Positions 16,863 to 25,588 of a stretch of 64,000 nt of DNA are shown here, in pieces. The first letter of the stretch is position 1. Each line of letters opens with the position of its first letter. A program made the position numbers and the translations under genes. The DNA is from JAAFHB01 sp963677935 (GTDB lineage: Bacteria > Bacteroidota > Bacteroidia > Bacteroidales > Prolixibacteraceae), in the NCBI GenBank assembly GCA_963677935.2, contig CAXXEH010000003.1:5332001-5396000 (forward strand), written 5' to 3'. The notes under the pieces are model-generated. The model saw only the letters and a program-made list of their open reading frames with translations, had not been told where the DNA came from and searched no databases.

Positions 16863-19004
16863 ATGGATACTTTAAAACTCTTGTCAAAATATATTCTGGT
16901 TTTATTTCTTTTCGTTCGATGTGGAGGTGAAAGTGAAGAAAAAGTAAAAACACCTCTATTTTTCATTTCATGGTCTGGTTCTGTTGTCGATTCATGGAAT
17001 TATACCATAAACACAGCCGGAAAATCAATTAAAGTGAACCTTCCGGTTTTTGAAATAGATGGAAAACAAACACCTGTCATACTCAACAAACTGGAGAAAA
17101 TTGGGGAGCAACAACTTGTACGAAATGAAGTGATGGAATATTTGTACGAAGGAACCTTTCAAAATGATACCTCAATCCATTTACAACTAAAATTAAGGGT
17201 TTCCAACGATAATCCGGTAGTTCGTTTCACCTATGAGTTAAAGAGTTCAGGACAACAGAAATTAACCAAAAGATCAGATACAGATGATCTTACTTATCTG
17301 TCCTATTCCATAAAGGATTGGCCCAGGGCCAAAGAAATTCGCTTATCCGTTTTTAATGAGCTAATACATTCATGCAACCTAACTGAAACAGAAATATATG
17401 AATCAGATTTCTCCGGATCGCCATCTTTGGTTGGCCCAATAATAACTGGTACAGATGGAGAACATTCGTTCTTGGTTAGTTACGAACACGATTCGATGTA
17501 TCCAAATAACTTTCTCGGATTTAAACTCTCTCCGGATAAAAACATAGCTTTAAAAGCTGTGAAAGGTAATTATTTCTCAGGGCAACCTGTTGATGGATAC
17601 TCAACAGTATGGTTTGAAGTGGCAGGTATTAAGGGTGACGAAGATTTATTGGCGGATCAGTTCCGCACATTTATACTCAAACACCAATCAGAGAATATTG
17701 AAAGCCGTAAACCTTATATCTTTTATAATACATGGGGACGACAGGAACGGGTAAAATGGGCTGGAGGTCAATATTTGACAACCATGACACTTGAATACAC
17801 ACTTCTGGAAATTGATAAAGCTCATGAAATGGGACTTGAGTATTATGTTCTTGATGCAGGTTGGTCTGATCGTTCAGGTGATTGGTGTGTCAATTTGAAA
17901 CTCTTCCCAGATGGCTTCAGAAAAATCAGAGATAAACTAAATGGATATGGAATGAAACTTGGAGTTTGGATGGACCCATCCAAAGCTGCTATTACCAGTA
18001 ATGCATTTATTAAAAACAAGGGTTGCCTTAAATCCTGGGATGGGAAGATCAGGAAACCATCTATGGTATGGGAAACAGAATTGAGCAACGATATGTGCCT
18101 GGTAAGTCCATATTGGGAGTATTATGCCGATCTGTTGATTACCTTGTATAAAGATCTGGATATTCGATGTTTTTACTTTGACGGAGTAGGACAGAAAGGA
18201 TGCAATGATCCCGGTCATTTCCATGGTACATCAACAAACTCGTCCGAAGAAAGAAATCAGAGTTACGCATTTTTATTGCCGGTATATTTAGGCAAAATAA
18301 TGGAAAAAGTCGGATCTTCCTGTCCTGATGTTATTTTTGAATTTGATGTTACTGAACCTGGAAGAATTGGTGTTGGCTTACAGTTTTTGGCAAATGGCAG
18401 ATATTTTATACTTAATAACGGGCCTTACTACCATAATTTCGACCTGGTACCCCGTGGTAAAACACTATTAACTAATGGATGTAAAAATATTTTTATCCAA
18501 CCTGGCCCGGCCCGATCCTGGATTATCCGGTCAGTTCTTGATTATGACAAATGGATTCCTTCAAATTTATTCTCTGCAAAATATCAAGCCGATGATCCTG
18601 AAAACTCTCAGCTTATAAATTTAGGATCAATGTTATTAGGACATTACTCTATTTGGGGTGAGATTATTAAAACATCTCAGCAGGGTGTTACTTTATTTCA
18701 TGATGTACTGGAAAAATATAAGCCAATAAGCCAGGATGTTATTGCCTCAACCTCTTTGCATTTTGGGAACTCCGGAGATTCACCTGAGATTTTCGAAAAA
18801 GTTAATCCTGAAACCGGCAAGGGGATGGTCGTTATTTTTTCGAATACAAAGGGAAAATTTTCATATGTCACAAAACAAAAAGTTTCGGATGTTTTTTGGC
18901 ACAATCAAGGTGTAGATATAAAAGTTGACACCAATCATCATGCAAGCATTGTTGCTGAATTTAAGGAGGCTTCTGCTGCAATTATTTTATTTGGAGTGAA
19001 ATGA
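16863..19004 (+). CDS. GH36-like alpha-galactosidase (clan GH-D), probable lipoprotein
   Basis: A 713-residue protein with a short hydrophobic leader ending LFVRCGGE, a plausible lipobox. Residues about 30-270 form an N-terminal beta-sandwich. The TIM barrel starts near 280 (PYIFYNTWGRQ) and has YYVLDAGWSDRSGDW, FPDGFRKIRDKLNGYGMKLGVWMDP and CFYFDGVGQKG. Asp440 in YFDG occupies the nucleophile position of GH27/GH36 retaining alpha-galactosidases, and Asp495 in FEFDVTEPGR is the likely acid/base. The last 80 residues look like the small C-terminal sandwich. The reaction would be removal of alpha-galactosyl or a related alpha-sugar; beta-L-arabinopyranosidase is an alternative because clan GH-D includes it. 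The motif FYFDG replaces the usual K-x-D, so it is a divergent member. ATGA overlap with the next gene (19001-19004) shows translational coupling. Confidence 0.8.
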   Translation: MDTLKLLSKYILVLFLFVRCGGESEEKVKTPLFFISWSGSVVDSWNYTINTAGKSIKVNLPVFEIDGKQTPVILNKLEKIGEQQLVRNEVMEYLYEGTFQNDTSIHLQLKLRVSNDNPVVRFTYELKSSGQQKLTKRSDTDDLTYLSYSIKDWPRAKEIRLSVFNELIHSCNLTETEIYESDFSGSPSLVGPIITGTDGEHSFLVSYEHDSMYPNNFLGFKLSPDKNIALKAVKGNYFSGQPVDGYSTVWFEVAGIKGDEDLLADQFRTFILKHQSENIESRKPYIFYNTWGRQERVKWAGGQYLTTMTLEYTLLEIDKAHEMGLEYYVLDAGWSDRSGDWCVNLKLFPDGFRKIRDKLNGYGMKLGVWMDPSKAAITSNAFIKNKGCLKSWDGKIRKPSMVWETELSNDMCLVSPYWEYYADLLITLYKDLDIRCFYFDGVGQKGCNDPGHFHGTSTNSSEERNQSYAFLLPVYLGKIMEKVGSSCPDVIFEFDVTEPGRIGVGLQFLANGRYFILNNGPYYHNFDLVPRGKTLLTNGCKNIFIQPGPARSWIIRSVLDYDKWIPSNLFSAKYQADDPENSQLINLGSMLLGHYSIWGEIIKTSQQGVTLFHDVLEKYKPISQDVIASTSLHFGNSGDSPEIFEKVNPETGKGMVVIFSNTKGKFSYVTKQKVSDVFWHNQGVDIKVDTNHHASIVAEFKEASAAIILFGVK

Positions 19005-20677
19005 AACAGATCAAAAGTCAAAAAATGTATTTTTTGAAGCAATATGGAATAATCAAGTTAACCTTGATTTTTGTATTAATTTCCTTTATTTTTTCGCCGG
19101 CATATTGTAAAAGCAGCGAAATCAAAAGCATTAAAAGATATCGTCAGTTACGATTCGAGAAACTAAACCAGCCTCGTCCCGTGATCCACAACAACGATGG
19201 TTGTGATGCTTATGTTTATCCTGTTAATCCGGAATTCTCCCAGGAATTTTCGATACCAAATTTTCTGAATATCCGCTCTGCCGGATTAAAGGGAACTGAT
19301 GTCAGCACCATTTCCTACTGCTCCATTTCATCGTCTTTCGGACAATTCACGCACAATACGAAAGCAGGGGAATTCATCACGCTAACCCATCAAAGGACGG
19401 ATGGCCGAAATGTTGTTCCGGAATTTGTCAAATTGGGAACTGATCCGTTGGAAGTAACCTGCAAATTTGCGCATGACAATGGTTTTGAATTTTTCTGGTC
19501 AAACAGGATCAATGATGTCCATGATTTTGGACACCGTCCCGAGAAACCATACGAACGTTGGTCCAAACTAAAACAAAATCACCCCGAATATCTTTTCGGG
19601 AGAATTGGTGAAAAACTACCCTTTGGGAGATGGAGCGCTGTCGACTTCTCTAACCAGGAAATCCGAAACCTTTGTGTACAATATTATACCGAAGTTTGCG
19701 AAAATTACGATGTTGACGGTATTGAACTCGATTTTCTAAGGCATCTTCATCTGTTTGGGAATGTTGCCAGGGGCGGGGTCGCGACTGCGGAACAACTGGA
19801 GATGCTAACCGACATGCTTGTCCGCATCAGGACAATGACCGAAAAGGTCGGTATGAAAAAGGGCAAACCGATTCTGGTTCTGGTCCGTATCCCTGATTCA
19901 TCGGGATATTGTAAAGGTGTTGGGATAGATATCGAAACCTGGATGGCTAAAGGCTTGCTGGATCTGGTTGTGGGGAGCGACTATTTCCGTTTGAACCCAT
20001 GGAGGTACCTTGTTGAACTGGGCCATAAATATGGTGTAAAGGTGTATGCCGGGTTGAGTGAACCACGGGTAAAGGCAGAGCACCCGCTTCTTGTCCGGTT
20101 TCAGAATCCGGTTTTCCGGGCACGTTGTGCGGCAGCCTGGCAAGCCGGGGTCGATGGGCTTTATATTTTTAACGAATACAATACACGAAGTCAATATCTT
20201 TCAGAAATAGGAAATGCAATTAAGTTGAAAAGCAAGGATAAGCTCTATTTTGCTACTTACCTCTATAAAGATCCAAAAACATATCTGAAGGATGGTGGCA
20301 ACTATTTTACCCTCCCCCTCCTCCTCCCGTCATATCCTATTGGCATTGGTTCGGAACTAGCGATATTTTCCCTGGAAATCGGAGATGAAAGGGTGCCCGC
20401 GAAAATAGCGCTTATTCTTTATGTACAGAAATCTGATCAGGAGGCTATAAAAACAGAATTTAACGGATTCCCGTTAACATTAATGAAAAGCACAGAAGAC
20501 GGGCTTTGTGTTTACGAAGTTTCATCCGGGATAATACGGCAAGGTGAAAACATTCTCCGGGTTAGCTGTGGTCAAAATCAAAAATCGCTGAAGCTGCTGG
20601 ATGCAGCCATCCTTTTCCACCGAAACCCCGATGATCGGGACACGGAGAAATTAGTTTCTATTTGTTTCAGGAAATAA
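19001..20677 (+). CDS. Exported TIM-barrel glycoside-hydrolase-like protein (GHL10/DUF187-like)
   Basis: A 558-residue protein with an uncleaved-looking long N-region and hydrophobic segment ending AYCKS (about residue 38). The body reads as a (beta/alpha)8 barrel: FAHDNGFEFFWSNRIND, VDFSNQEIRNLCVQYYTEVCENYDVDGIELDFLRH, LVLVRIPDS, GLLDLVVGSDYFR, KVYAGLSEPR and GVDGLYIFNEYN. The segment YDVDGIELDFLR, an aspartate-rich strand end, is typical of the DUF187/GHL10 group of putative glycoside hydrolases, but neither the catalytic residues nor the substrate are established. A C-terminal beta-rich domain (about 460-558) may bind carbohydrate. It is coupled to the GH36-like gene upstream by a four-base overlap, which suggests action on the same glycan. 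Confidence 0.7.
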   Translation: MKQIKSQKMYFLKQYGIIKLTLIFVLISFIFSPAYCKSSEIKSIKRYRQLRFEKLNQPRPVIHNNDGCDAYVYPVNPEFSQEFSIPNFLNIRSAGLKGTDVSTISYCSISSSFGQFTHNTKAGEFITLTHQRTDGRNVVPEFVKLGTDPLEVTCKFAHDNGFEFFWSNRINDVHDFGHRPEKPYERWSKLKQNHPEYLFGRIGEKLPFGRWSAVDFSNQEIRNLCVQYYTEVCENYDVDGIELDFLRHLHLFGNVARGGVATAEQLEMLTDMLVRIRTMTEKVGMKKGKPILVLVRIPDSSGYCKGVGIDIETWMAKGLLDLVVGSDYFRLNPWRYLVELGHKYGVKVYAGLSEPRVKAEHPLLVRFQNPVFRARCAAAWQAGVDGLYIFNEYNTRSQYLSEIGNAIKLKSKDKLYFATYLYKDPKTYLKDGGNYFTLPLLLPSYPIGIGSELAIFSLEIGDERVPAKIALILYVQKSDQEAIKTEFNGFPLTLMKSTEDGLCVYEVSSGIIRQGENILRVSCGQNQKSLKLLDAAILFHRNPDDRDTEKLVSICFRK

Positions 20678-20699
20678 CAATTTAAAATCAATACATACT

Positions 20700-21440
20700 G
20701 TGATGTCAAATATATTTTCAAGACGTAGTTTTTTTACAAAAGCAGCTTTAACAACTGTCGGAACAGTTCTGGCATCAGGAATGAAGGTAGTCTCCGCATC
20801 CGAAGAAGAACTAACGCCGGTGCAAAAAATGTATCAACTGATTTCCCCAAATTTCGGGAAATCAATCGGTGTTTTTGGCGGTTCATTATCGGCAATGGAA
20901 GCTTCAAAAACAGCTAAAAATATTTGGGCAGAAAAGCTAAGGTTGAAGGTTTTTTCCTATGGTAATGGAGGAGCCGGGTTTGGCATTCAGGAAGCCAATC
21001 CCCGGAATACCATGGTTGTACAGGCTGAAAATGCCGCTATACACGACATCTATCTACTTTGGGCTTCAACAAACGACCATTCAAAGAAAATTCCGGTTGG
21101 AGATATACGGTCGAACGACTTACATACCCAGGCAGGAGGCATCCGGAAAAGTGTGGAAATATTACAGACCAAAAATCCAGACGCAAAAATCTACTTTTTC
21201 ACCAGTCTTCCAATGTTCAAAACAGAGAATACGTTGGATGAATATGTGAAAGGGCAGAAAGCCGTGTGTGCCGATTTGCATATTCCGGTTTTGGATCAGT
21301 TTTATACCTGTGGTTTTAACCAGTGGAATGCGCCTTATTTTTTTAACCAGGATCTAAAACATCTGACCGCCAAAGGTTATGAACGGATTGCCGAAATACA
21401 GACGGCCTTTTTGGCAAATCCTCTTTCCGGAAATTTTTAA
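20700..21440 (+). CDS. SGNH/GDSL-family hydrolase, likely exported carbohydrate esterase
   Basis: A 246-residue protein with a Tat-like N-terminus (SRRSFFTKAALTTVG). Block I of the SGNH fold is IGVFGGSLSAME, with the nucleophile serine in GGSLS; block II may be GNGGAG; block III is LLWASTNDH, with the Asn of the oxyanion hole; and block V is LKHLTAKGYERIA, in which His takes the place of the DxxH histidine, although an Asp three residues before it (QDLKH) keeps the dyad spacing. Such enzymes usually remove acetyl or methyl groups from glycans. The neighbouring esterase (24440), GH28-like protein and lyase support a deacylation role on an acidic polysaccharide. Size is normal for a single-domain enzyme. 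Confidence 0.75.
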   Translation: MMSNIFSRRSFFTKAALTTVGTVLASGMKVVSASEEELTPVQKMYQLISPNFGKSIGVFGGSLSAMEASKTAKNIWAEKLRLKVFSYGNGGAGFGIQEANPRNTMVVQAENAAIHDIYLLWASTNDHSKKIPVGDIRSNDLHTQAGGIRKSVEILQTKNPDAKIYFFTSLPMFKTENTLDEYVKGQKAVCADLHIPVLDQFYTCGFNQWNAPYFFNQDLKHLTAKGYERIAEIQTAFLANPLSGNF

Positions 21441-21482
21441 CCAGAGTCAGATTTAAAAGATTAAAACAGAACCTACGAACCC

Positions 21483-22781
21483 ATGAAACCTAGTTATGAT
21501 CAAAAAAAAAGAAAATCAGATTTAATTTACGGCCAAGCTAAATGGCATTTCTCGTTAGAGTTGTGCCCTGTTTTTATTATCGTAACGGCTCTCGTATTGG
21601 CAGTAACTCATGCTGTTGCACAACCTGTAATTAACAACCCAAAAGACAATGACTCCGCGAAGCTGCCAACATCGGCGACAGTGAGCGTGATTGAATATGG
21701 AGCTAAGGGCGATGGAGTGCAAAACGATGCTATCGCTATTCAGAAAGCACTTGATAGTGGTGCATCAGTTGTAACAATACCACAAGGCATTTACAGCATA
21801 GACCGGACACTTAAGATGGGTTCGGGTGTTACCTTGAAAGTCGATCCTCAATCAGTAATCCGTTTGACTGACAGAGCGGGCAACAATGTAAGTGTGTTTT
21901 TGCTGACCAACCGAAATCCCGGCAATGGCAACAGCAATATTATGGTAGAGGGAGGCATTTGGGACGGTAACAACGAACACAACATTCGTGGCAAAGATGG
22001 CGACTTCTACGGTTATACCGGGACAGCTATCAACTTCATCAATGTCAGAAATCTTACGCTCCGTAAATTTACTGTACGTAATCCGGATGCATTTTCGATC
22101 AGGGTGGGCGAGGTTCAAGACTTCTTAATTGAAGATGTCGTTCTTGATCATTCCGTGATTCGTCATAATCAAGACGGTATCCATATAGGCGGTTTTTCAC
22201 ACCGGGGGATTATCCGTCGTATTCGTGCCATCCACCCTAATACACCAAACGACGATATGATCGCCATCAATGCAGATGACGATGTGGAAAGGGTGGTCAA
22301 TCTGGGAATGCGCTGTGGACCGATTCACGACATCTTAGTTGAAGATATTCAGGCTGAAGGGGCCTATAATTTTGTTCGCCTGTTAAGCAAAGAATCATTA
22401 ATTGAAAATATTACCGTGCGACGTGTGAGAGGAAGTTGCAGGTATTATGCCGTAAATATGAATAACTGGCGATTCCCGGCAGGATCAGGAGATATACGTA
22501 ATATTCTTTTGGAGCAGTTTGATATTTCCAAAATTTTAATGAAACCGGATAAAAAAAGTCTGTTCCATATTACAGAAAACGTTCATGATCTGCATATTTA
22601 CAATATCCGGCTGAATGATAATCCGGATAATTCACCTGTACCTACTTTATTACTCAACAATCAACATACCAACACTGTTCAGGGGGGTGACGGGCAACAG
22701 ACCAATGAAACCATGTATGTCATTCCCAAAGGAGGTATTCAGGAACTATGGATTAACCGTTATCCGATCAAATTACCATGA
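21483..22781 (+). CDS. GH28-like right-handed beta-helix protein, exported
   Basis: A 432-residue protein with a long positively charged N-region and a hydrophobic segment ending HAVAQ (about residue 47). VIEYGAKGDGVQNDAIAIQKAL and VVTIPQGIYSI are the classical start of pectin-active beta-helix proteins. Parallel-helix coils follow, including HNQDGIHIGG and NDDMIAINADDD, which match the DD region of GH28. The GHG and RIK motifs of true polygalacturonases are not obvious; CGPIHDILVEDIQ occupies the place where they would fall. It therefore belongs to the broad GH28/pectate-lyase-like superfamily and probably acts on a uronic-acid-containing or rhamnogalacturonan-like chain, but the reaction could also be an epimerisation or a lyase step. 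Confidence 0.75.
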   Translation: MKPSYDQKKRKSDLIYGQAKWHFSLELCPVFIIVTALVLAVTHAVAQPVINNPKDNDSAKLPTSATVSVIEYGAKGDGVQNDAIAIQKALDSGASVVTIPQGIYSIDRTLKMGSGVTLKVDPQSVIRLTDRAGNNVSVFLLTNRNPGNGNSNIMVEGGIWDGNNEHNIRGKDGDFYGYTGTAINFINVRNLTLRKFTVRNPDAFSIRVGEVQDFLIEDVVLDHSVIRHNQDGIHIGGFSHRGIIRRIRAIHPNTPNDDMIAINADDDVERVVNLGMRCGPIHDILVEDIQAEGAYNFVRLLSKESLIENITVRRVRGSCRYYAVNMNNWRFPAGSGDIRNILLEQFDISKILMKPDKKSLFHITENVHDLHIYNIRLNDNPDNSPVPTLLLNNQHTNTVQGGDGQQTNETMYVIPKGGIQELWINRYPIKLP

Positions 22782-22807
22782 GGAATAATCATCCGGCAAT
22801 ATAAACC

Positions 22808-24433
22808 ATGAAAAAAAACTTCTTTATCCTTCTGTGGACCATTATTTCGTTGATTGGTTCGGCACAGGAAAAAAATAAATCGTGGCGCGAAGACTATTTC
22901 ACCGGACATCCATTGCAAATCGGAAATAAAGTACAATTTCTGTTCGATGATTATATTGTTGAAGATAAATATGGGCTGAAACGGGTGGTTGGACCTGTCG
23001 AAAAATATTCAGAGAACCCACTGAATTTTGGGGTATTCAATCCCTGGGAATTGTATCCTAACCTCGATGGTTCTGATCCCCGCTTTCAGGGGATCATGTT
23101 GTCGAATGTGCTGTACGACCCGAAAGATAAATTGTACAAAGGCTGGTATGTTATTCGACGTTCAGATGGGTTTAAAGGCGCCACAAATAATTCCACATTG
23201 TTTGTTGAAAGCAGGGACGGAATCAACTGGATAAAACCGAAACTCGATTTCTTTCCGGTTGACGGGCAAAAAACGAATATGGTACTTTACGAAAAATCAA
23301 AAACGGCTCGTACGACAGCTCATTTACATGACGTTGTCCTGGATACATTAGCGACGGAACCGGGCAGGCGCTATGTCGGACTGGTATCGAAAATTCCTCC
23401 GGGTGAGACTGAACGGTGCCTCGTTCTCATGTATTCGCCTGATGGTAAAATATGGACCTTGCCGGAAGACCCAATCTTGTTTCGTGGTGTTTCTGATGGT
23501 TCATATTCTTTGATTCGTGATGCTGAAAGAAAACAATGGCTGCTTTTCAGGAGGCCTCCGACACAGGCGTTGGTGAGAGAAGAAAAATTTTATGCCGGCA
23601 GAAATACCAAACGCCGTGTTTCTGTCTCGGTAAGTGAGGATGTTAAACATTGGACATATCCCCGCAACATTGTTGTAATGGATGAACTGGATGACTCGAA
23701 ACTGACCCAGATTGGGAATAAAATGGATATCGACTGGGCAAAAATGATAAAATACGAAGGGGTTTATTTTGGTCTTTTAGACCTGATGGATAATCTGATA
23801 ATCTCTGTCCCTCGTCAAAGTCAGTTGATGTGGAGCAGGGATGGATTCGAATGGGAACGATTACCCGAACGCCAATCGTTTATTGAAAATGGCAAACCTG
23901 GCGAGTGGGATTGTGGTTCAATTGGGCGCCAATCCATCGTTCCTGATGGAGATCGTATACGTATTTATTATGGTTTGGGAGGAAATACACCTCAGGGATA
24001 TTATGGACAGGAAGGAGAGGAGGAAATTTCCCGTTTTCGGGGAACCGGCCTGGCTTTTATTGGGAAAGATCGTTTTATTGGATTGCAGGCCGGCCCCGAA
24101 GGGGGTTATTTACTAACCCGGCAATTTATTCTGGATGGCGATAAAGTTGAAATTAATTGTTTGTCGCAGGTGAAAAATCCTGTACCCAACCTGGGCAGTT
24201 TAATAAAAGCCGAACTATTGCAGACTCCTGACGATCATTTTGCAGCCAACCCTTACACCGGATTTTCTATGAACGAGTGCGATTCGATCACCGTGAAGGA
24301 TGCATTTCATCAGACGATTTCATGGAAAGAAAAATCTGATCTTTCCAGTTTGCAAGGCAAGCCTGTATATATCCGGTTTTATATCCGGAATTCAAATTTA
24401 TACACCTTCAGGGTTATAAAATCTCATCAATAA
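22808..24433 (+). CDS. Exported five-bladed beta-propeller protein, GH32/GH43-like
   Basis: A 541-residue protein with a signal peptide ending IGSAQ. The QFLFDDYIVEDKYGLKR start and repeated bladed motifs (YSPDGKIWTLPEDPILF, VSVSEDVKHWTYP, WSRDGFEWERLPE) are typical of propeller proteins annotated near GH32 or GH43 in Bacteroidota and Planctomycetota. The S-x-D-G-x-x-W pattern recurs once per blade. No complete catalytic triad of GH32 (DPNG, RDP, EC) or GH43 can be picked out with confidence. A C-terminal beta-sandwich (about 420-541, KAELLQTPDDHFAANPYTGFS) resembles an expansin-like or carbohydrate-binding module. It might hydrolyse, or only bind, the target glycan. Confidence 0.6.
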   Translation: MKKNFFILLWTIISLIGSAQEKNKSWREDYFTGHPLQIGNKVQFLFDDYIVEDKYGLKRVVGPVEKYSENPLNFGVFNPWELYPNLDGSDPRFQGIMLSNVLYDPKDKLYKGWYVIRRSDGFKGATNNSTLFVESRDGINWIKPKLDFFPVDGQKTNMVLYEKSKTARTTAHLHDVVLDTLATEPGRRYVGLVSKIPPGETERCLVLMYSPDGKIWTLPEDPILFRGVSDGSYSLIRDAERKQWLLFRRPPTQALVREEKFYAGRNTKRRVSVSVSEDVKHWTYPRNIVVMDELDDSKLTQIGNKMDIDWAKMIKYEGVYFGLLDLMDNLIISVPRQSQLMWSRDGFEWERLPERQSFIENGKPGEWDCGSIGRQSIVPDGDRIRIYYGLGGNTPQGYYGQEGEEEISRFRGTGLAFIGKDRFIGLQAGPEGGYLLTRQFILDGDKVEINCLSQVKNPVPNLGSLIKAELLQTPDDHFAANPYTGFSMNECDSITVKDAFHQTISWKEKSDLSSLQGKPVYIRFYIRNSNLYTFRVIKSHQ

Positions 24434-24439
24434 AAACAA

Positions 24440-25588
24440 ATGAAGACAAATTCCTTTCTAATATCAGTCATCCTTTGCCTGCTAATGGCAGCTTGTAAAA
24501 TGAATGTGATAACTAAATCTCAGATTGAAAAGCCAATAGCTTGTGTAGATAGTTTCGATTTTCAGCAACATTCATACGCAATGTATGCTCAGGCTGAAAT
24601 GAAATATACATTCAGCAAAAATGCAAAGATGAATTTCAGTAAATGGCAAACCAATTTTCGTACAGAGTTAAAAGAAAAACTGGGACTTGCTAAAATTGAG
24701 AGACAACTGAAAGACTACAAACCCAAAGCGGTACGAATCGATTCGGAAGACCTTGGGTATGCATTGCGCGAAAGATGGGTGATCTGGACCGAACCGACCG
24801 TTCCGTTGCCTTTTGTACTGATGTTGCCCAAAGGATTAAAAGGGAAAGTGCCGTTAATGATTACGCCGCACGGTCATTCAAAAAATACCGAAGGGTATGC
24901 CGGGATTTATACGGACGAAGCTGACCGTATTAAGGGGGAGGAGGGAGAACGAAATATTGCAGTTCAGGCAGTGAAACAGGGATTTATCGCTATTGCCCCC
25001 ACAGCAAGGGGATTTGGCGCCACGCGAACGAAGCAGGGTATTAAATCGGATGAAATGCGCTCGTGCCATACCTTGCTGCTGCACGATCTGCTCGTGGGTA
25101 GAACACCCATTGGGGACAGGGTTTGGGATATCTCAAAACTGATTGACTGGGCGCTGGAAAACCTTCCCGTTGATGAAACAAAAATTTTTGTTTCTGGAAA
25201 CTCTGGAGGTGGCACAGCCACCCTCTTTGCCGGAGCATGCGACACCCGGATTGCGGCATCGCTCCCATCTTCCTACTTCAATACTTTCTCGGGTTGTATC
25301 GGGACTTTCAGCCATTGTGAATGCAACTACGTACCAGGTATACTGGATTTGGGTGAGATGTGGGATGTGGCCGGGTTGACTGCTCCCCGGTTTTTCTGTG
25401 CCATACATGGTGTTAAAGATAAGAGTTTCCCGATTGACCAGACCCGGATTGCATTCAAAAATCTTCAGGAAATATATAAAGCAGCAGGCGTTCCCGAAAA
25501 CTGTGAATTGTACGAGGGGAGCGAAGGACATCGCTATTACAAAAAGGGAGCCTGGGATTTTATTCACAAACACATTCAGAAACAATGA
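24440..25588 (+). CDS. Alpha/beta-hydrolase lipoprotein, probable carbohydrate esterase
   Basis: A 382-residue protein with a lipobox LLMAAC (Cys about residue 19). The alpha/beta-hydrolase core shows VPLMITPHGHSKN (oxyanion strand), GFIAIAPTARGFG, and the nucleophile elbow VSGNSGGGT with Ser255. HGVKDKSFPIDQTR carries the likely acid Asp, and GSEGHRYY the catalytic His. It resembles the acetyl-xylan-esterase/dienelactone-hydrolase-like group (Abhydrolase_7) found in many glycan loci. The gene follows the propeller gene by six bases and overlaps the lyase gene by ATGA (25585-25588), so it is probably made together with the lyase; deacetylation before lyase cleavage is a reasonable model. The exact acyl group is unknown. 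Confidence 0.78.
   Translation: MKTNSFLISVILCLLMAACKMNVITKSQIEKPIACVDSFDFQQHSYAMYAQAEMKYTFSKNAKMNFSKWQTNFRTELKEKLGLAKIERQLKDYKPKAVRIDSEDLGYALRERWVIWTEPTVPLPFVLMLPKGLKGKVPLMITPHGHSKNTEGYAGIYTDEADRIKGEEGERNIAVQAVKQGFIAIAPTARGFGATRTKQGIKSDEMRSCHTLLLHDLLVGRTPIGDRVWDISKLIDWALENLPVDETKIFVSGNSGGGTATLFAGACDTRIAASLPSSYFNTFSGCIGTFSHCECNYVPGILDLGEMWDVAGLTAPRFFCAIHGVKDKSFPIDQTRIAFKNLQEIYKAAGVPENCELYEGSEGHRYYKKGAWDFIHKHIQKQ

Noticed and set aside
21483..22781. Bona fide polygalacturonase
   Set aside because: The GHG and RIK motifs are not visible, so only GH28-like beta-helix membership is claimed.
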